Shown here: positions 44,886 through 55,009 of the stretch, in pieces
Numbering within the stretch: the stretch's first letter is position 1
Layout of the letters: the number at the start of each line of letters is the position of its first letter
Assembly (NCBI RefSeq): GCF_009725165.1
Contig: NZ_WNZW01000002.1
Span: 744,001 to 808,000, forward strand
Direction: 5' to 3'
Length of the DNA: 64,000 bases
From: Paenibacillus woosongensis
Lineage (GTDB): Bacteria > Bacillota > Bacilli > Paenibacillales > Paenibacillaceae
Position numbers and translations under genes: made by a program
The notes under the pieces: generated by a model
Database searches by the model: none
Told to the model about the DNA's origin: nothing
The model's input: only the letters and a program-made list of their open reading frames with translations

Positions 44886-46967
44886 TTGAAGACGGGAACG
44901 AAGCCGTTAGTGCAGCCCATCATGAAGGTCTTAGTCATTGTATCTTTGTTATCTGTATGTTTTCTCGGTCCATTGCATGACGTCTCCGGCGCGGCTGCTG
45001 CCAAAGGCAAACCTGCATTTGAACAGAAGGGCGCTATTGATCTGCTGGTCGGCGAATCCTTTACATTGGAGATCATTAATAAGCCTCCCGGTGCGAGCTA
45101 TTCTTGGAGCAGCGACAAAATCTCAGTAGCAGCGGTCGATCAGAACGGGCTCGTTAAAGCATCTTCAGTCGGCTCTGCAACCATCACTTGTAAAATAACG
45201 GTTAACAAGAAAGCGGAAATTCTCTCCCTGAAAGTCATTGTCAAGGAGGCTCATGTGAAACTAACACCGGAACCAGCAAAAGTGCCTGTCGATAAGAACG
45301 GATTCGACTCCAGCGGAAGAATGGTTGCTTATTTCGGATCGCCGGTCATAGACGGTAATAAGGATCCTGTATGGAATAAAGCGGAAGCGGTTTCACCTAA
45401 ATATGTATCAAGCAATATCAACACAACCGCCACGTTTAAGGCATTGTGGGATGACCGCGCGCTTTACATTCTTGCAGAGGTTAAAGATTCAAACTTATCT
45501 GTACAATCCGAAACGCCTTACATGCAAGATTCCGTGGAGTTATTTCTGGATGAGCACAATAACAAAACGCAGGAATACGGCGTAGACGATTTGCATTTTC
45601 GCGTGAATTATGAAAATATGCAATCCGTGGACAACGGAAATACCGAGCGATTCTACACATCTTCAAGAAAAACGGAAGACGGATATATCATTGAAGCAAG
45701 AATCGCTTTGAATACGAAACCGGAAAACGGAAAGGTGCTTGGCATCGAATTGCAGGTGAACGACGCGAAAGGATCGGAGCGAGTCGGTACTATCAACTTA
45801 TTCGATTCGACCGGCAGCGCCTGGAACGATACGACAAAGTTCGGCGAAATCCTGCTTACCGGCAAGAAAAAGGGCGATGTCAGCGGACTGAATTCCTACG
45901 ATCTCATCAATTTGATCAAAAGTACACTGAAGCTTGATCTCAAGCTTTATAAAAATGCAAATATTGTTACGGATGCGATTGCCAATGCTTTCGCCGAAAA
46001 TGTTCTCAAAGACCAAAAAGTCACCCAGCAACAAATCGATAAACAATATGCCGCCATCAAGGATGCGGTCGGCAAGCTGGAAATGACGGAAGAGGCGGCG
46101 AACGAGAAATATTTCAAGCCGGTTCCAGATGAATATCGCCTGGAAAACAGCAGATCGGGGACAATTGAAAGCTTATCGTACAAAGCGGCTAACTTAAAAG
46201 GCGGTACGGACGACAAGAAATTAAATGTTTATCTTCCTTACGGTTATGACGCTTCCAATCCAAATAAGAATTACAATGTCCTCTATTTGATGCATGGCGG
46301 GGGCGAGAATGAGAATCTCATTTTTGGCGGACCCGGCCAGAGCAAAGAAATGAAGAAAATACTGGACAATATGATTGCAAATGGTGACATTGAGCCACTT
46401 ATTGTGGTGACACCTACGTTTTACGGCGGTAAGGATGATGTCGCCCTCTTCCATGAGGAACTGATCAATACAATTGTTCCGTTGGTGGAAACCAAGTACA
46501 ATACCTATGCCAAATCCGGAAGCTTGGACGATTTGAAAGCATCCCGGGCGCATCGGGCATTCGGCGGCTTCTCCATGGGTTCAGTCACAACTTGGTATAC
46601 CTTTATCCATAATCTGGACTATTTCAAATACTATTTGCCATTGAGCGGTGACAGCTGGATCCTTGAGCAGAGAGGCGGCGGCCTCAAGCCAAACGAAACG
46701 GCAAAGTACCTCGCCGACGTTGCAAGAGCATCCGGATATAAGCCGCAGGATTACTATATATTCAGCGCCACAGGCACCTTGGATATTGCATATCCGAACT
46801 TGAAACCTCAGATCGACGCGATGAAGCAGTTCACCGATGTCTTTGTTTATTCATCGGATACGAAGAAAGGGAACTTCTACTTTATCGCTGCCGATGGCGG
46901 TACGCATGCTTGGAATTGGGTGAACCAGTATATTTACGACATATTGCCGGACCTCTTTCGCAACTAA
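44886..46967 (+). CDS. Secreted multidomain esterase (Big2, CBM9-like, CE1-type)
   Basis: About 693 residues. A signal peptide (VLVIVSLLSVCFLGPL, then cleavage near SGAAAA) is followed by a bacterial Ig-like group 2 domain (KISVAAVDQNGLVKASSVGS), a CBM9-like domain (FKALWDDRALYILAEVKDSN), a helical linker and a C-terminal esterase like feruloyl or xylan esterases of family CE1: LYLMHGGGENENL, nucleophile AFGGFSMGSVT, and DGGTHAWNWV for the histidine. It should remove phenolic or acyl groups from plant polysaccharide outside the cell. TTG 44886 has AAGGAGGAG upstream; a GTG at 44802 is in frame but poorly served. LacI-type sites suggest sugar induction. Confidence 0.85.
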   Translation: MKTGTKPLVQPIMKVLVIVSLLSVCFLGPLHDVSGAAAAKGKPAFEQKGAIDLLVGESFTLEIINKPPGASYSWSSDKISVAAVDQNGLVKASSVGSATITCKITVNKKAEILSLKVIVKEAHVKLTPEPAKVPVDKNGFDSSGRMVAYFGSPVIDGNKDPVWNKAEAVSPKYVSSNINTTATFKALWDDRALYILAEVKDSNLSVQSETPYMQDSVELFLDEHNNKTQEYGVDDLHFRVNYENMQSVDNGNTERFYTSSRKTEDGYIIEARIALNTKPENGKVLGIELQVNDAKGSERVGTINLFDSTGSAWNDTTKFGEILLTGKKKGDVSGLNSYDLINLIKSTLKLDLKLYKNANIVTDAIANAFAENVLKDQKVTQQQIDKQYAAIKDAVGKLEMTEEAANEKYFKPVPDEYRLENSRSGTIESLSYKAANLKGGTDDKKLNVYLPYGYDASNPNKNYNVLYLMHGGGENENLIFGGPGQSKEMKKILDNMIANGDIEPLIVVTPTFYGGKDDVALFHEELINTIVPLVETKYNTYAKSGSLDDLKASRAHRAFGGFSMGSVTTWYTFIHNLDYFKYYLPLSGDSWILEQRGGGLKPNETAKYLADVARASGYKPQDYYIFSATGTLDIAYPNLKPQIDAMKQFTDVFVYSSDTKKGNFYFIAADGGTHAWNWVNQYIYDILPDLFRN

Positions 46968-46991
46968 AGAGCCGAATTAGATCACCAGAAT

Positions 46992-47026
46992 GGCCGAGCG
47001 GCTCACAGAGCCCTCGGCCTTTCCTT
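46992..47026 (+). terminator. Terminator of the esterase gene
   Basis: GGCCGAG (46992-46998) and CTCGGCC (47013-47019) pair around an inner GGCT/AGCC stem, followed by TTTCCTT. It ends at the stop codon of a sigK remnant on the other strand. Confidence 0.75.
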
Positions 47027-47133
47027 ACTTCTCCTTATAAAACTCATGATAAAACTCCATCAGCGCCCTTTTCTCAATCCGAGACACATAGCTCCGGCTG
47101 ATGCCGAGCTCTTTGGCGACTTCACGCTGCGTC
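47025..47133 (-). pseudogene. sigK: sigK 3-prime fragment
   Basis: The minus-strand translation [20 protein letters not shown], then [15 protein letters not shown] and a stop, matches the last 36 residues of the intact sigma-K, which lies 1.4 kb away in the same orientation. It breaks sharply at 47133 into AT-rich DNA. It is not expressed as a sigma factor. With the intact gene it flanks the BtrH-like gene as a direct repeat. Confidence 0.88.
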
Positions 47134-47232
47134 GGCATTTATTGTATAAATATTACATTGACATGTTATTATGGAATGTGAAGGGTTTCTGTATCACACT
47201 GATAATAAGACTTTCAGAAGGGGATTGAATTA

Positions 47233-48231
47233 GTGAAATTACAAATTGGAGAACCAATGATCTATTCTTATCCTGTACATTTAAACCACTTGTCTATTAT
47301 CTCAATAAATTCAGACTACGAACCATGGTTTTATAGTAACTATATTCAATTATCTTGTCCTCCAGAGTTCCCTAATGATCGGACTAAAATTGTTAACTTT
47401 TTTAATTATGATGATTTAAACCCCTTTTATGGTTATTCCCCTTTTACCAAAGAACATAAAACTTCTCGTTTAGAGAAACCGGAACAGATTATTCCCCATT
47501 ATAAAGGGTTACTAAAAGATCAAAAATATATAAATATTTTCGTTGATGACTTTTACCTTGCCTTTAGGCCAGCGTATAAATTATGCCATACCCCTCACGA
47601 ACTTTTTCTTTTTGGATATGATAATACTGCTGAGCACTTCCATGTTCTAGGCTACGATACTTCAGGAAAACCGAAGGAGTATACTGTTTTTTTTAGTGAG
47701 CTAGTAGCAGCATATATGAGCGCCTCAAATTTGCTAGAAAATTATACAGCGTCTACATGGATGCACTTTGATTATCAATTTGAATATAACAAAAACCAAT
47801 ATGGAATAAATTTATCAAATATTATTAGTCTGCTCGAATCTTACATTAACTCAACAGAGTTTGAGTTAATGCCAGGAACTGTTTGTGGGGTCTCTATTTA
47901 TAAATTAATAAAAGAGTATTATTATAATTATTATTATTCATTAACATCTGTTGATGTACGTCCCTTCCACTTACTATGGGAACACAAGAATTTAATGTAT
48001 ATAAGAATGAAGTACTTACAGAATTATTTTTCACTAGATCTGAGTAACTATATATCTTCTCTGTTTGATCTTCAACAAAATTATATGATTTTAAGAAATA
48101 AACTAATTAAATGCGAGATTTCTAAAAATAGAATTCAAACAGATTTATTTTACAAAACAATTGATTCGTTAGTATATAATGAAACTCAGTTATACTCCAA
48201 ATTAATAAAAGAACTAAAAAAATTACTATAA
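47233..48231 (+). CDS. BtrH-like protein, very AT-rich
   Basis: A 332-residue protein homologous to the NRPS-linked one at 28.0-29.1 kb: IFVDDFYLAFRPAYK, LFLFGYDNTAEHFHVLGYD and FHLLWEHKNLMYIRMKYL match in order. BtrH-type proteins transfer acyl groups from carrier proteins. No carrier or NRPS is adjacent here. The gene is far more AT-rich than its neighbours and lies between two sigK 3-prime ends, which suggests arrival by horizontal transfer or local recombination. The start at GTG 47233 has AAGGGGAT upstream. It may act in trans on the NRPS product (inference). Confidence 0.75.
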   Translation: MKLQIGEPMIYSYPVHLNHLSIISINSDYEPWFYSNYIQLSCPPEFPNDRTKIVNFFNYDDLNPFYGYSPFTKEHKTSRLEKPEQIIPHYKGLLKDQKYINIFVDDFYLAFRPAYKLCHTPHELFLFGYDNTAEHFHVLGYDTSGKPKEYTVFFSELVAAYMSASNLLENYTASTWMHFDYQFEYNKNQYGINLSNIISLLESYINSTEFELMPGTVCGVSIYKLIKEYYYNYYYSLTSVDVRPFHLLWEHKNLMYIRMKYLQNYFSLDLSNYISSLFDLQQNYMILRNKLIKCEISKNRIQTDLFYKTIDSLVYNETQLYSKLIKELKKLL

Positions 48232-48431
48232 CTTATGATCTTACCGAAGGCAAAAGACTGGAACAGGCGGCAGTTAAGTATTTATGCACCGCACGTCCAT
48301 TGTACGTTGCTCAGCAAACGACAAGTGAAAGTAAGCCAAGTGTGCCAAGCATTCGCTTACGGTTGTAATATTTAACGCATGGTAAGCCTGTTCCTTAGTC
48401 TTAAATCGAGTATAGCGCCTATTCCCTTCCC

Positions 48432-49127
48432 TCACTTCTTCTTATAAAACTCATGATACAGCTTCATCAGCGCCCTTTTCTCAATCCGCGACACATAGCT
48501 CCGGCTAATCCCCAGCTCCTTGGCGATTTCACGCTGCGTCCGCTCCTCGCCTCCATGCTCGAGACCAAAGCGACCCTTAATGACCTCCTGCTCCCTGGCC
48601 TCGAGAATATCGAGGTTTTGATAGATTTTGCTCTTCTCCATCTTCAGCTGAACCCGGTCCACCACATCGTCGGCTTCCGTTCCCAAAATATCTATGAGCG
48701 TGATTTCATTACCCTCTTTATCCGTTCCAATCGGATCATGCAGCGACACATCTTTACGCGTCTTCTTCAGGGACCGGAGATGCATCAGTATCTCGTTCTC
48801 AATACAGCGCGCCGCAAACGTCGCCAGCTTGGTCCCTTTGTTCGGCCGGAAGCTCTCAATGGCTTTAATCAAACCGATCGTCCCGATCGAGATCAGATCC
48901 TCCAGATCCTCGCCGGTATTATCGAATTTCTTGACGATATGAGCCACCAGCCGCAGATTATGCTCAATCAGCATATTTCGGGATACAGCATCTCCTTCAG
49001 CCATGAGCTGAAGATGCTTCGCTTCCTCCTCCTCCGTCAATGGCTGGGGAAACGCATTGTTTTTCACATAAGACACAAGCAAAGTCAGCTGCTTCACGAA
49101 CAAGGCAATCGCAGAAAACAATTCCAT
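48432..49127 (-). CDS. sigK: RNA polymerase sporulation sigma factor SigK
   Basis: An uninterrupted sigma-70-family protein of about 231 residues. It has an N-terminal hydrophobic pro-sequence ([20 protein letters not shown]), region 2 with [16 protein letters not shown] and [11 protein letters not shown], and region 4 with [20 protein letters not shown]. Sigma-K drives late mother-cell genes during sporulation and is released from the membrane by cleavage of its pro-sequence. No skin-like element splits it here. ATG 49127 has GGGGGTG eight bases upstream. Two partial copies elsewhere in the window show that this locus is a recombination hotspot. Confidence 0.93.
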   Translation of the reverse strand: MELFSAIALFVKQLTLLVSYVKNNAFPQPLTEEEEAKHLQLMAEGDAVSRNMLIEHNLRLVAHIVKKFDNTGEDLEDLISIGTIGLIKAIESFRPNKGTKLATFAARCIENEILMHLRSLKKTRKDVSLHDPIGTDKEGNEITLIDILGTEADDVVDRVQLKMEKSKIYQNLDILEAREQEVIKGRFGLEHGGEERTQREIAKELGISRSYVSRIEKRALMKLYHEFYKKK

Positions 49128-49285
49128 GAACAAAGCACCCCCACGTCGATTGGCCGAAGGGGAACGCCCCGCTCCAGCTCACAATGAAGTTCAGTTCTAC
49201 ATTGTATGTAGGCGCTGGCCTAGATGTGCATGTACGCGGGAAAGTAACTTTGATTGGCGATGCCTGATTTTAGTTTCCTGAACTA

Positions 49286-50647
49286 TTACTTCTTCGTGCC
49301 AATCGTATCGCTCAATTTCGCTAACAAAGTATCCACACTTGCTTTTCCCAAGGTCAAATCCAAGAATTCGATTCGAACCTGAACTCCATCCCCGCTATCA
49401 TAAACTACAGGCTGTGTAATATCCGAAAGGCGCGGGTTCCAAGGATAGAGAAGATAGACCTCACTGGCGCTATATTTTTTGCCGTAAGCGTATGCTTGAT
49501 ACATGTCTGCTTGCGATATGCCGTAGTCTGGACTTGGTGAGAGCAGCTTCCATTTGGTATCCAGCACGATTACCCCGCCTGGCCCTTGTACGACGATATC
49601 TGGTTTCAACTGAAACCTGGCGGGATTTTGGAATAAACGGTGAGTACGATCCTGGGTCTTAACTTGAACCGGCGATTGCCCAAGCCCTTTCTTCAGCAAG
49701 CCCGCAACGTATCGTTCAAATATTTTGTCCATTGGAAATAACAGCGCGTACGCAGCACTTTGTCCCCTAAACGGAGTAAAGCTTTGGCCTGACAGGAACA
49801 AGCGGCACCATGCTAAAATGGCCTGATACTCCTTCATTGTCCGATCCGTTGTTACACTGGCCCAATCCTTCTCTAATTGCATGGATGTGTCGATATTGTC
49901 AAATGCCGTCAGCAGCGCGTAAAGATCTTTCTGATTTCTTGTATTACGGCTCACCTTCATCAACAACCCGATCGTTGCCTTGATCAGACGATTCTCTGCT
50001 CGATTCATATTATACTCGTCATATTCGACAAAGAAACGTTCTTTGTGTCCCGCATTGTGTTTAATATGCTGGGCAAACTGGAGCTTCCCTTTAAAGAAAG
50101 GCTCATTGTCCCGATGTTCCCGGTAATCCGATTTTAATCCGTGTTTGACCAGGGCAACAGCCTCTTCAATGAACATGCGGATGAAGATGTCTAGCAGATG
50201 GTGGTTCGCTGTACCAAGCCCCGCCATATTGAATGGTTTATTGGGAATGTCCCGGATCGACTTTAGCATATGGAGGAAGATACTTTTGGTCTGTACAATG
50301 GAACTTTCCTCATCGCGTGCGTACACTTTCGGCAGGATTTCAATTTGCGTGCCATCCGCCATAGAGATTACGCCAACATAGTTTTTGGCGCTAATGGTTT
50401 TGCCGACCCCTTTCCGGCTTGCCAATGTCATTAGCTCAAGGGCATCCGTCAGATGGCCAGGTCCCTTATGCTCCAATACAAATCGTTCCAGCCGGTCGAA
50501 GGCAAGCTCAGGCATGCAGTGGTAGCCAAGTGAAACTCCATTCGGATTTTTGCATAACGTACCGTACTCTTTTAATGTAATATAAGTGCCTCCACGACGG
50601 TTGTTGAACGCGTTAATACTTAGATCCATATTCGCAGCCCTATTCAT
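49286..50647 (-). CDS. mcrC: McrC-type subunit of a type IV restriction system
   Basis: About 453 residues, with the McrC layout: an N-terminal DNA-binding half, then a PD-(D/E)xK nuclease core seen as LKPDIVVQGPGGVIVLDTKW. It forms the nuclease of McrBC, which cuts DNA carrying modified cytosines after GTP-driven translocation by McrB. I start it at ATG 50647, overlapping the McrB stop by eight bases; ATG 50629 is an alternative. Confidence 0.85.
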   Translation of the reverse strand: MNRAANMDLSINAFNNRRGGTYITLKEYGTLCKNPNGVSLGYHCMPELAFDRLERFVLEHKGPGHLTDALELMTLASRKGVGKTISAKNYVGVISMADGTQIEILPKVYARDEESSIVQTKSIFLHMLKSIRDIPNKPFNMAGLGTANHHLLDIFIRMFIEEAVALVKHGLKSDYREHRDNEPFFKGKLQFAQHIKHNAGHKERFFVEYDEYNMNRAENRLIKATIGLLMKVSRNTRNQKDLYALLTAFDNIDTSMQLEKDWASVTTDRTMKEYQAILAWCRLFLSGQSFTPFRGQSAAYALLFPMDKIFERYVAGLLKKGLGQSPVQVKTQDRTHRLFQNPARFQLKPDIVVQGPGGVIVLDTKWKLLSPSPDYGISQADMYQAYAYGKKYSASEVYLLYPWNPRLSDITQPVVYDSGDGVQVRIEFLDLTLGKASVDTLLAKLSDTIGTKK

Positions 50648-52556
50648 GTCCGTTATAATCGTAAATTTTGCGGTAAGAGGCAATTTGGCCAAATGCAGCA
50701 CGGTTGATTTTATAGGTGACGCTATCCTCCAGCTCCACTTCGCCTAGATTGCCGAACAAATCGTTCGCATTTATTTTTTTTACAACGATAAACTGCTCCT
50801 TCTCCGGCTTATTATTGTCGCCTAGAACGAGACGAATTTTCTCATAGTTATCATAGAAATACTCCTGGAGCAGCGGGATAATCGTATGCTCGAACAGATG
50901 TCCTAGCTTGTCCAGCGTGGGTTCCCTGTTCAAGTCCAAAAAATAGGCATGTCCAATCGTATGTTCCCGGTCATACAATGCCTCGATTCTACGGTTCATT
51001 ATCTCCAGCATCTTAGATAGGTTCAACAATTCCCCATTCACAACCAGAGAAGAAAGACAGCCTGGATCTGGCATCATTTCGGCAAAAGAAAAACGCCGGC
51101 GCAGCGCTGTGTCCAACCGTGCGATGGAGCGGTCTGCCGTGTTCATCGTGGCCAGCAGATAGACGTTATTCGGAACGCCAAACGGCTCCTGAGAATACGG
51201 AAGCTTAAGCACCAATTCCTCCGGCATTCCAAGTCGTTTGGCCGGTTCGATCAGCGTAATCAGCTCTCCGAATATTTTAGAAATATTGCCTCTGTTAATT
51301 TCATCTATGATGAAGACGTAATTGTTTTTATTTTGCTGAAGGACGGAATTAAGCTGCGCATTCTCATGCTTTTGTAACATAGAAAGTACATCTGACAACG
51401 TAATTCGATTCAGCCGGTAAACAGACCCTAGCGTCATAACGACGTCCCCATTTAACTCCAAAATATTCTCCCGGATATCTTTGACTAGCCAATTCACTTT
51501 TCGAGAACGCTTGTAATTCTCCATCTGTTCCAGCCATTCATAATCTCCAGTAACTACGCCAATTCCGTCTATCGTTTCTTCATCATATAGAATAAGGACG
51601 ATATCCCCCTTACGCATTTCATTCATAAATCGGGAGAGGATCATTTTGCCTCCATGCTGGCTGTAATCCGTTTCTTCATTTACACTTTCACCATAGGAAT
51701 CCCATCCGATGCGGATCCTATTATGATTGAAGCAGTCCCGCTTAACCGGGTTCTCTTTAGAACCTCCCAATGATACCTTCCAAATCGTAGGCTCCTTGCG
51801 AATTCCGAAATGATTGCTGTCTTGTACAATCGGTTTAAGAGCGGTATCACAGAATCGTTTAAAAATTCCGGGGGAAATTTCGTATCCTACTTCTCCTGTT
51901 TCAATTCCGTTTTCTTCCCCGGATAGCATTTTCGGCTTGATGCCTTCAATAAACTCCTCATAACCGTAGGATTGGTGGAATGTCGTAAATGCAATTTGGC
52001 CATTCGCCTTATAGGCTTCGAACCGCTCCTTAATTGGATGGTATCCCTCTGCCTCAGCTTCTGCGAGAATAGTGTCTATAGGTTTATTTTCAATGATAGA
52101 GACCGCATAAAGAACCGTATGATAGGTTTTCCCTGTCCCGGGAGGGCCGTGCATAATAATATTTTTATCCAGCAGTCCGTGATGTCCCGAATCTATATTC
52201 ACACTCGGATGTTGTGAAGCAGATTCTGAAATTGATCCGCTCTCCAGCTCCTTCAGAAAATCCTCGTAGTAGGCAAGGCTATACTGAAATGCCTTGTTGC
52301 CGGCCTTTACATTTACTTCATCAAAGTTCTGCGCCTGCTCCATCATTTTTCTCATGCTTCGATATAAGCTAGAGTCGCTAATTTCAAATACGTTTGCAGT
52401 CTCCAGCTTAATTCCGTCCAACCGGGATGGGGCTGTTGTCAGGGCAGAGACATAAGAACTTATCGTATTTTCTGAATAAGGCAGTCCATTCGATTTTTTT
52501 TGACGCCTTAACCAATCGGTATATTCCTTTTTACGCCATCTGGCTTGTTCGTCCAT
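50640..52556 (-). CDS. mcrB: McrB-type GTPase with an inserted EVE/PUA-like domain
   Basis: A 638-residue AAA+ protein. Walker A GPPGTGKTYHT lies near 137-147, the sensor/GTP motif MNTADRSIARLDTALRRRFS near 490, preceded by FIIDEINRGNISKIFGE. Between Walker A and B, about residues 255-395, is an inserted segment (WKVSLGG; IRIGWDSYGE; GDIVLILYDEETIDGIGVVT) resembling an EVE/PUA-like reader of modified bases. The N-terminal 110 residues are different from E. coli McrB. With McrC it restricts modified, typically phage, DNA. Confidence 0.88.
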   Translation of the reverse strand: MDEQARWRKKEYTDWLRRQKKSNGLPYSENTISSYVSALTTAPSRLDGIKLETANVFEISDSSLYRSMRKMMEQAQNFDEVNVKAGNKAFQYSLAYYEDFLKELESGSISESASQHPSVNIDSGHHGLLDKNIIMHGPPGTGKTYHTVLYAVSIIENKPIDTILAEAEAEGYHPIKERFEAYKANGQIAFTTFHQSYGYEEFIEGIKPKMLSGEENGIETGEVGYEISPGIFKRFCDTALKPIVQDSNHFGIRKEPTIWKVSLGGSKENPVKRDCFNHNRIRIGWDSYGESVNEETDYSQHGGKMILSRFMNEMRKGDIVLILYDEETIDGIGVVTGDYEWLEQMENYKRSRKVNWLVKDIRENILELNGDVVMTLGSVYRLNRITLSDVLSMLQKHENAQLNSVLQQNKNNYVFIIDEINRGNISKIFGELITLIEPAKRLGMPEELVLKLPYSQEPFGVPNNVYLLATMNTADRSIARLDTALRRRFSFAEMMPDPGCLSSLVVNGELLNLSKMLEIMNRRIEALYDREHTIGHAYFLDLNREPTLDKLGHLFEHTIIPLLQEYFYDNYEKIRLVLGDNNKPEKEQFIVVKKINANDLFGNLGEVELEDSVTYKINRAAFGQIASYRKIYDYNGHE

Positions 52557-52776
52557 TTAAATACTCCTCCCAAAAACATAATCTCTATTAGAATAAGTAA
52601 TCAAAATTTTCGGATTAATAGGATGTTCGACACAGCAACTCGTTGTTCCTCCGAATCACTCCAAACAAACATCACTGCAGAGCCAGACCAAATCGGATAT
52701 AATGGATAATCCAGCATGCATTCCGCTATCGGAGGAATGAAGCAATATATCATCTTGTGGAGGCTTTTACGAAACT

Positions 52777-53400
52777 ATGCAAACTGCAAATTCTACTCAT
52801 GTCAAAATCATCACGGCTGATCCCAGCGGAATCGGCCTATTTGGACTGGCGATCGTCACCCTAGTCGCTTCCTCGCAAAAGCTGGGACTGACGGACGGCT
52901 TAAGCTATGTCCTTCCGTGGGCGATATTTCTCGGGGCGTTCGCCCAGTTGTTCGCCTGCATCCAGGATGCGAAGCATAACAACACCTTTGGGATGACCGC
53001 CTTTGGCGCCTATGCCTTCTTCTGGTTCTCCATGGGCGTCAGCTGGCTGATCAAGCTCGGCGCATTCGGGCCGGAGCTGGCTGCTGGTGTAGACGGCAGG
53101 CAGCTTGGCTTTGCATTCGCCGGATACCTCATTTTTACTATATTTATGACCATTGGTGCTATGGAGACACATAAAGTGCTCTTCTTCATATTTGTCCTGA
53201 TTGATCTTCTTTTTCTAGGTCTAGCTATGGATGCATTTGGCATTGCCCCGGAAGTGTTCCACACCCTGGCTGCTTACGCGGAAATGGGCATTGCCCTGCT
53301 CTCGCTGTATGGTGCCGGAGCGGCGGTGCTGAATGTGCATTTCGGCCGGGTATTTCTGCCCGTAGGGCGCCCGTTTGGCATCTTCAAACCCAGGGCCTGA
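52777..53400 (+). CDS. Acetate uptake transporter, GPR1/FUN34/YaaH (SatP) family
   Basis: A 207-residue membrane protein with six predicted helices and the family start motif DPSGIGLFGLAIVTLVAS. Members carry acetate, succinate or ammonium by proton-linked uptake. It is monocistronic, with a strong terminator 25 bases downstream. Confidence 0.9.
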   Translation: MQTANSTHVKIITADPSGIGLFGLAIVTLVASSQKLGLTDGLSYVLPWAIFLGAFAQLFACIQDAKHNNTFGMTAFGAYAFFWFSMGVSWLIKLGAFGPELAAGVDGRQLGFAFAGYLIFTIFMTIGAMETHKVLFFIFVLIDLLFLGLAMDAFGIAPEVFHTLAAYAEMGIALLSLYGAGAAVLNVHFGRVFLPVGRPFGIFKPRA

Positions 53401-53422
53401 CCCGCTGCTAACTACAAAAACA

Positions 53423-53463
53423 AAGCCGCCCTTTGCGCTCCGATACGCGATAGGCGGCTTTTT
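53423..53463. terminator. Bidirectional terminator between SatP and MFS genes
   Basis: AAGCCGCC (53423-53430) pairs with GGCGGCTT (53453-53460), followed by TTT on the plus strand and preceded by an A-rich run that serves the minus strand. It separates two convergent genes. Confidence 0.8.
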
Positions 53464-53480
53464 CATATGGTGTGACTTTA

Positions 53481-54677
53481 TCACCGGGCTTTCCAGGCAC
53501 GTCGGCGGGACATCGCTTCCGTCGCCAGAAACAGGACTCCCCCGACAAGGGATGCAATGCTTGCAAACAAATACATGCTTGCTCCCCCGTACAGATCGGA
53601 TAGTCTCCCGCCCACGACTCCGCCCGTCATGCCGGCCAGGCCAAGGTACACCATGCTCAGTAGCGAAAAACCTGTAGCTCCTAGCTGCGGCGGAAGAATC
53701 CGTGCGACATAATGCATGGCCACGATCCAAAACACTGCAAAAGTAATAGCAGCCCCTGCTTGGAGCGCCAATAGAACCCACGGATCATCCGACACATAAT
53801 ACATGAACCAGCGAATCGTGTATAACAGGCCGACGATGCCGATCAACACGTATTCATGGATCCGGTTTAGATACCTCCCGAGCAAAGCGAAGACGGGAAT
53901 TTCCATGGCAGCGGCCAGAGCCCAGGCCCATCCCACCATGGCATCGGTGGCGCCCAGCTCCTTCATGTACAAGCCAAGCATAACATCATTCATCCGATGA
54001 GGAACTGAAATGACGAATACTAGAAACAGAAACCACAGGAATGATTTGTTCGTGAACAGTTCTTTTAAGGTGGTCAGAGTCATGCCTTCTCCTTCGGCAG
54101 GCTCGTCGCGCAGGAAGATCAGCAGCAGTAACGGCACGACCCAAGCGGCCCACAGCAAATACGGCAGACCGGTAATCCCGCCCAATACAGCCAGCAGCAG
54201 CCCTCCCGACAGGGATACTACGGTGTAGCCCAAAGAACCGAACAACCGCAGCGAACCGTAGGATTTCCCTCTGCGCGCCGCCGATTGGACGGAAATGCTG
54301 TCCAGCAACGGCATCGTCGGCTGATAGAAGAAGTACAACGATAATACGAAACATAGCGTCAGTACATAGCTCTCCCCAGAGTTGAACAATGCGACACTGC
54401 TGACAATCGCCAACATCCACAGCCAAAAAATCATCATTTTTACCGTCTGCAGCCGATCGCTTAAATACCCCCAGAACGGCTGAATCATGCTTGCCACAAA
54501 CGGGCCAATCATCATAAGAAAACCGACTTGCGAGGACGAATACCCCAAGTTCGCAAAATACAACGGCAAAAATGGCGCAAGCACCGCTAAAATAGCGTAC
54601 TGCCAGAAGTTTATTCCACGAAGGATCAGCATCTGTCTGTCTTCTCGTGCTGCAGCTCTTTTGTTCATGGTTGTCAA
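53481..54677 (-). CDS. MFS transporter
   Basis: A 398-residue twelve-helix transporter of the MFS_1-like or sugar-symporter-like type (LRGINFWQYAILAVLAPFLP; FWGYLSDRLQTVKMMIFW). TTG 54677 has GGAGAG seven bases upstream; ATG 54668 is an alternative. Substrate unknown. It is monocistronic. Confidence 0.85.
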   Translation of the reverse strand: MTTMNKRAAAREDRQMLILRGINFWQYAILAVLAPFLPLYFANLGYSSSQVGFLMMIGPFVASMIQPFWGYLSDRLQTVKMMIFWLWMLAIVSSVALFNSGESYVLTLCFVLSLYFFYQPTMPLLDSISVQSAARRGKSYGSLRLFGSLGYTVVSLSGGLLLAVLGGITGLPYLLWAAWVVPLLLLIFLRDEPAEGEGMTLTTLKELFTNKSFLWFLFLVFVISVPHRMNDVMLGLYMKELGATDAMVGWAWALAAAMEIPVFALLGRYLNRIHEYVLIGIVGLLYTIRWFMYYVSDDPWVLLALQAGAAITFAVFWIVAMHYVARILPPQLGATGFSLLSMVYLGLAGMTGGVVGGRLSDLYGGASMYLFASIASLVGGVLFLATEAMSRRRAWKAR

Positions 54678-55009
54678 AGTTGATCTCTCCGCTTCATGAT
54701 GCTATACATGCCTTAATTGTAATAGTCATAATTATTCGGTACTTAAGCCCGTGACTATGATATAACACAGTTGTATACCGTCTTCAAGACATCTTTGTCC
54801 AGTTTGGGCTGCATATTTGAATAAATCAGCACATCTACCCCTGCCGCGAATGAAAGTGCAATAAATTGCTGATAAACATCTGAAATTTTACAATTCAAAA
54901 AATGGGAGTTTGCCCCAAAAGCCCTATTTGCAGTATGATGATTTTATTCACGGATATATGAACTTTTATACGGCTACGATTATTAAAATCAATGAAATGG
55001 GGGATCGGT
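54678..55009. other. Intergenic region upstream of the serine hydrolase
   Basis: About 330 bases that hold the divergent promoter regions of the MFS and serine hydrolase genes. I see no further gene, structured RNA or repeat. Confidence 0.3.

Noticed and set aside
48432-49127. sigK interrupted by a skin-like element
   Set aside because: The reading frame is continuous and full length; the partial copies are elsewhere and no recombinase gene is visible.
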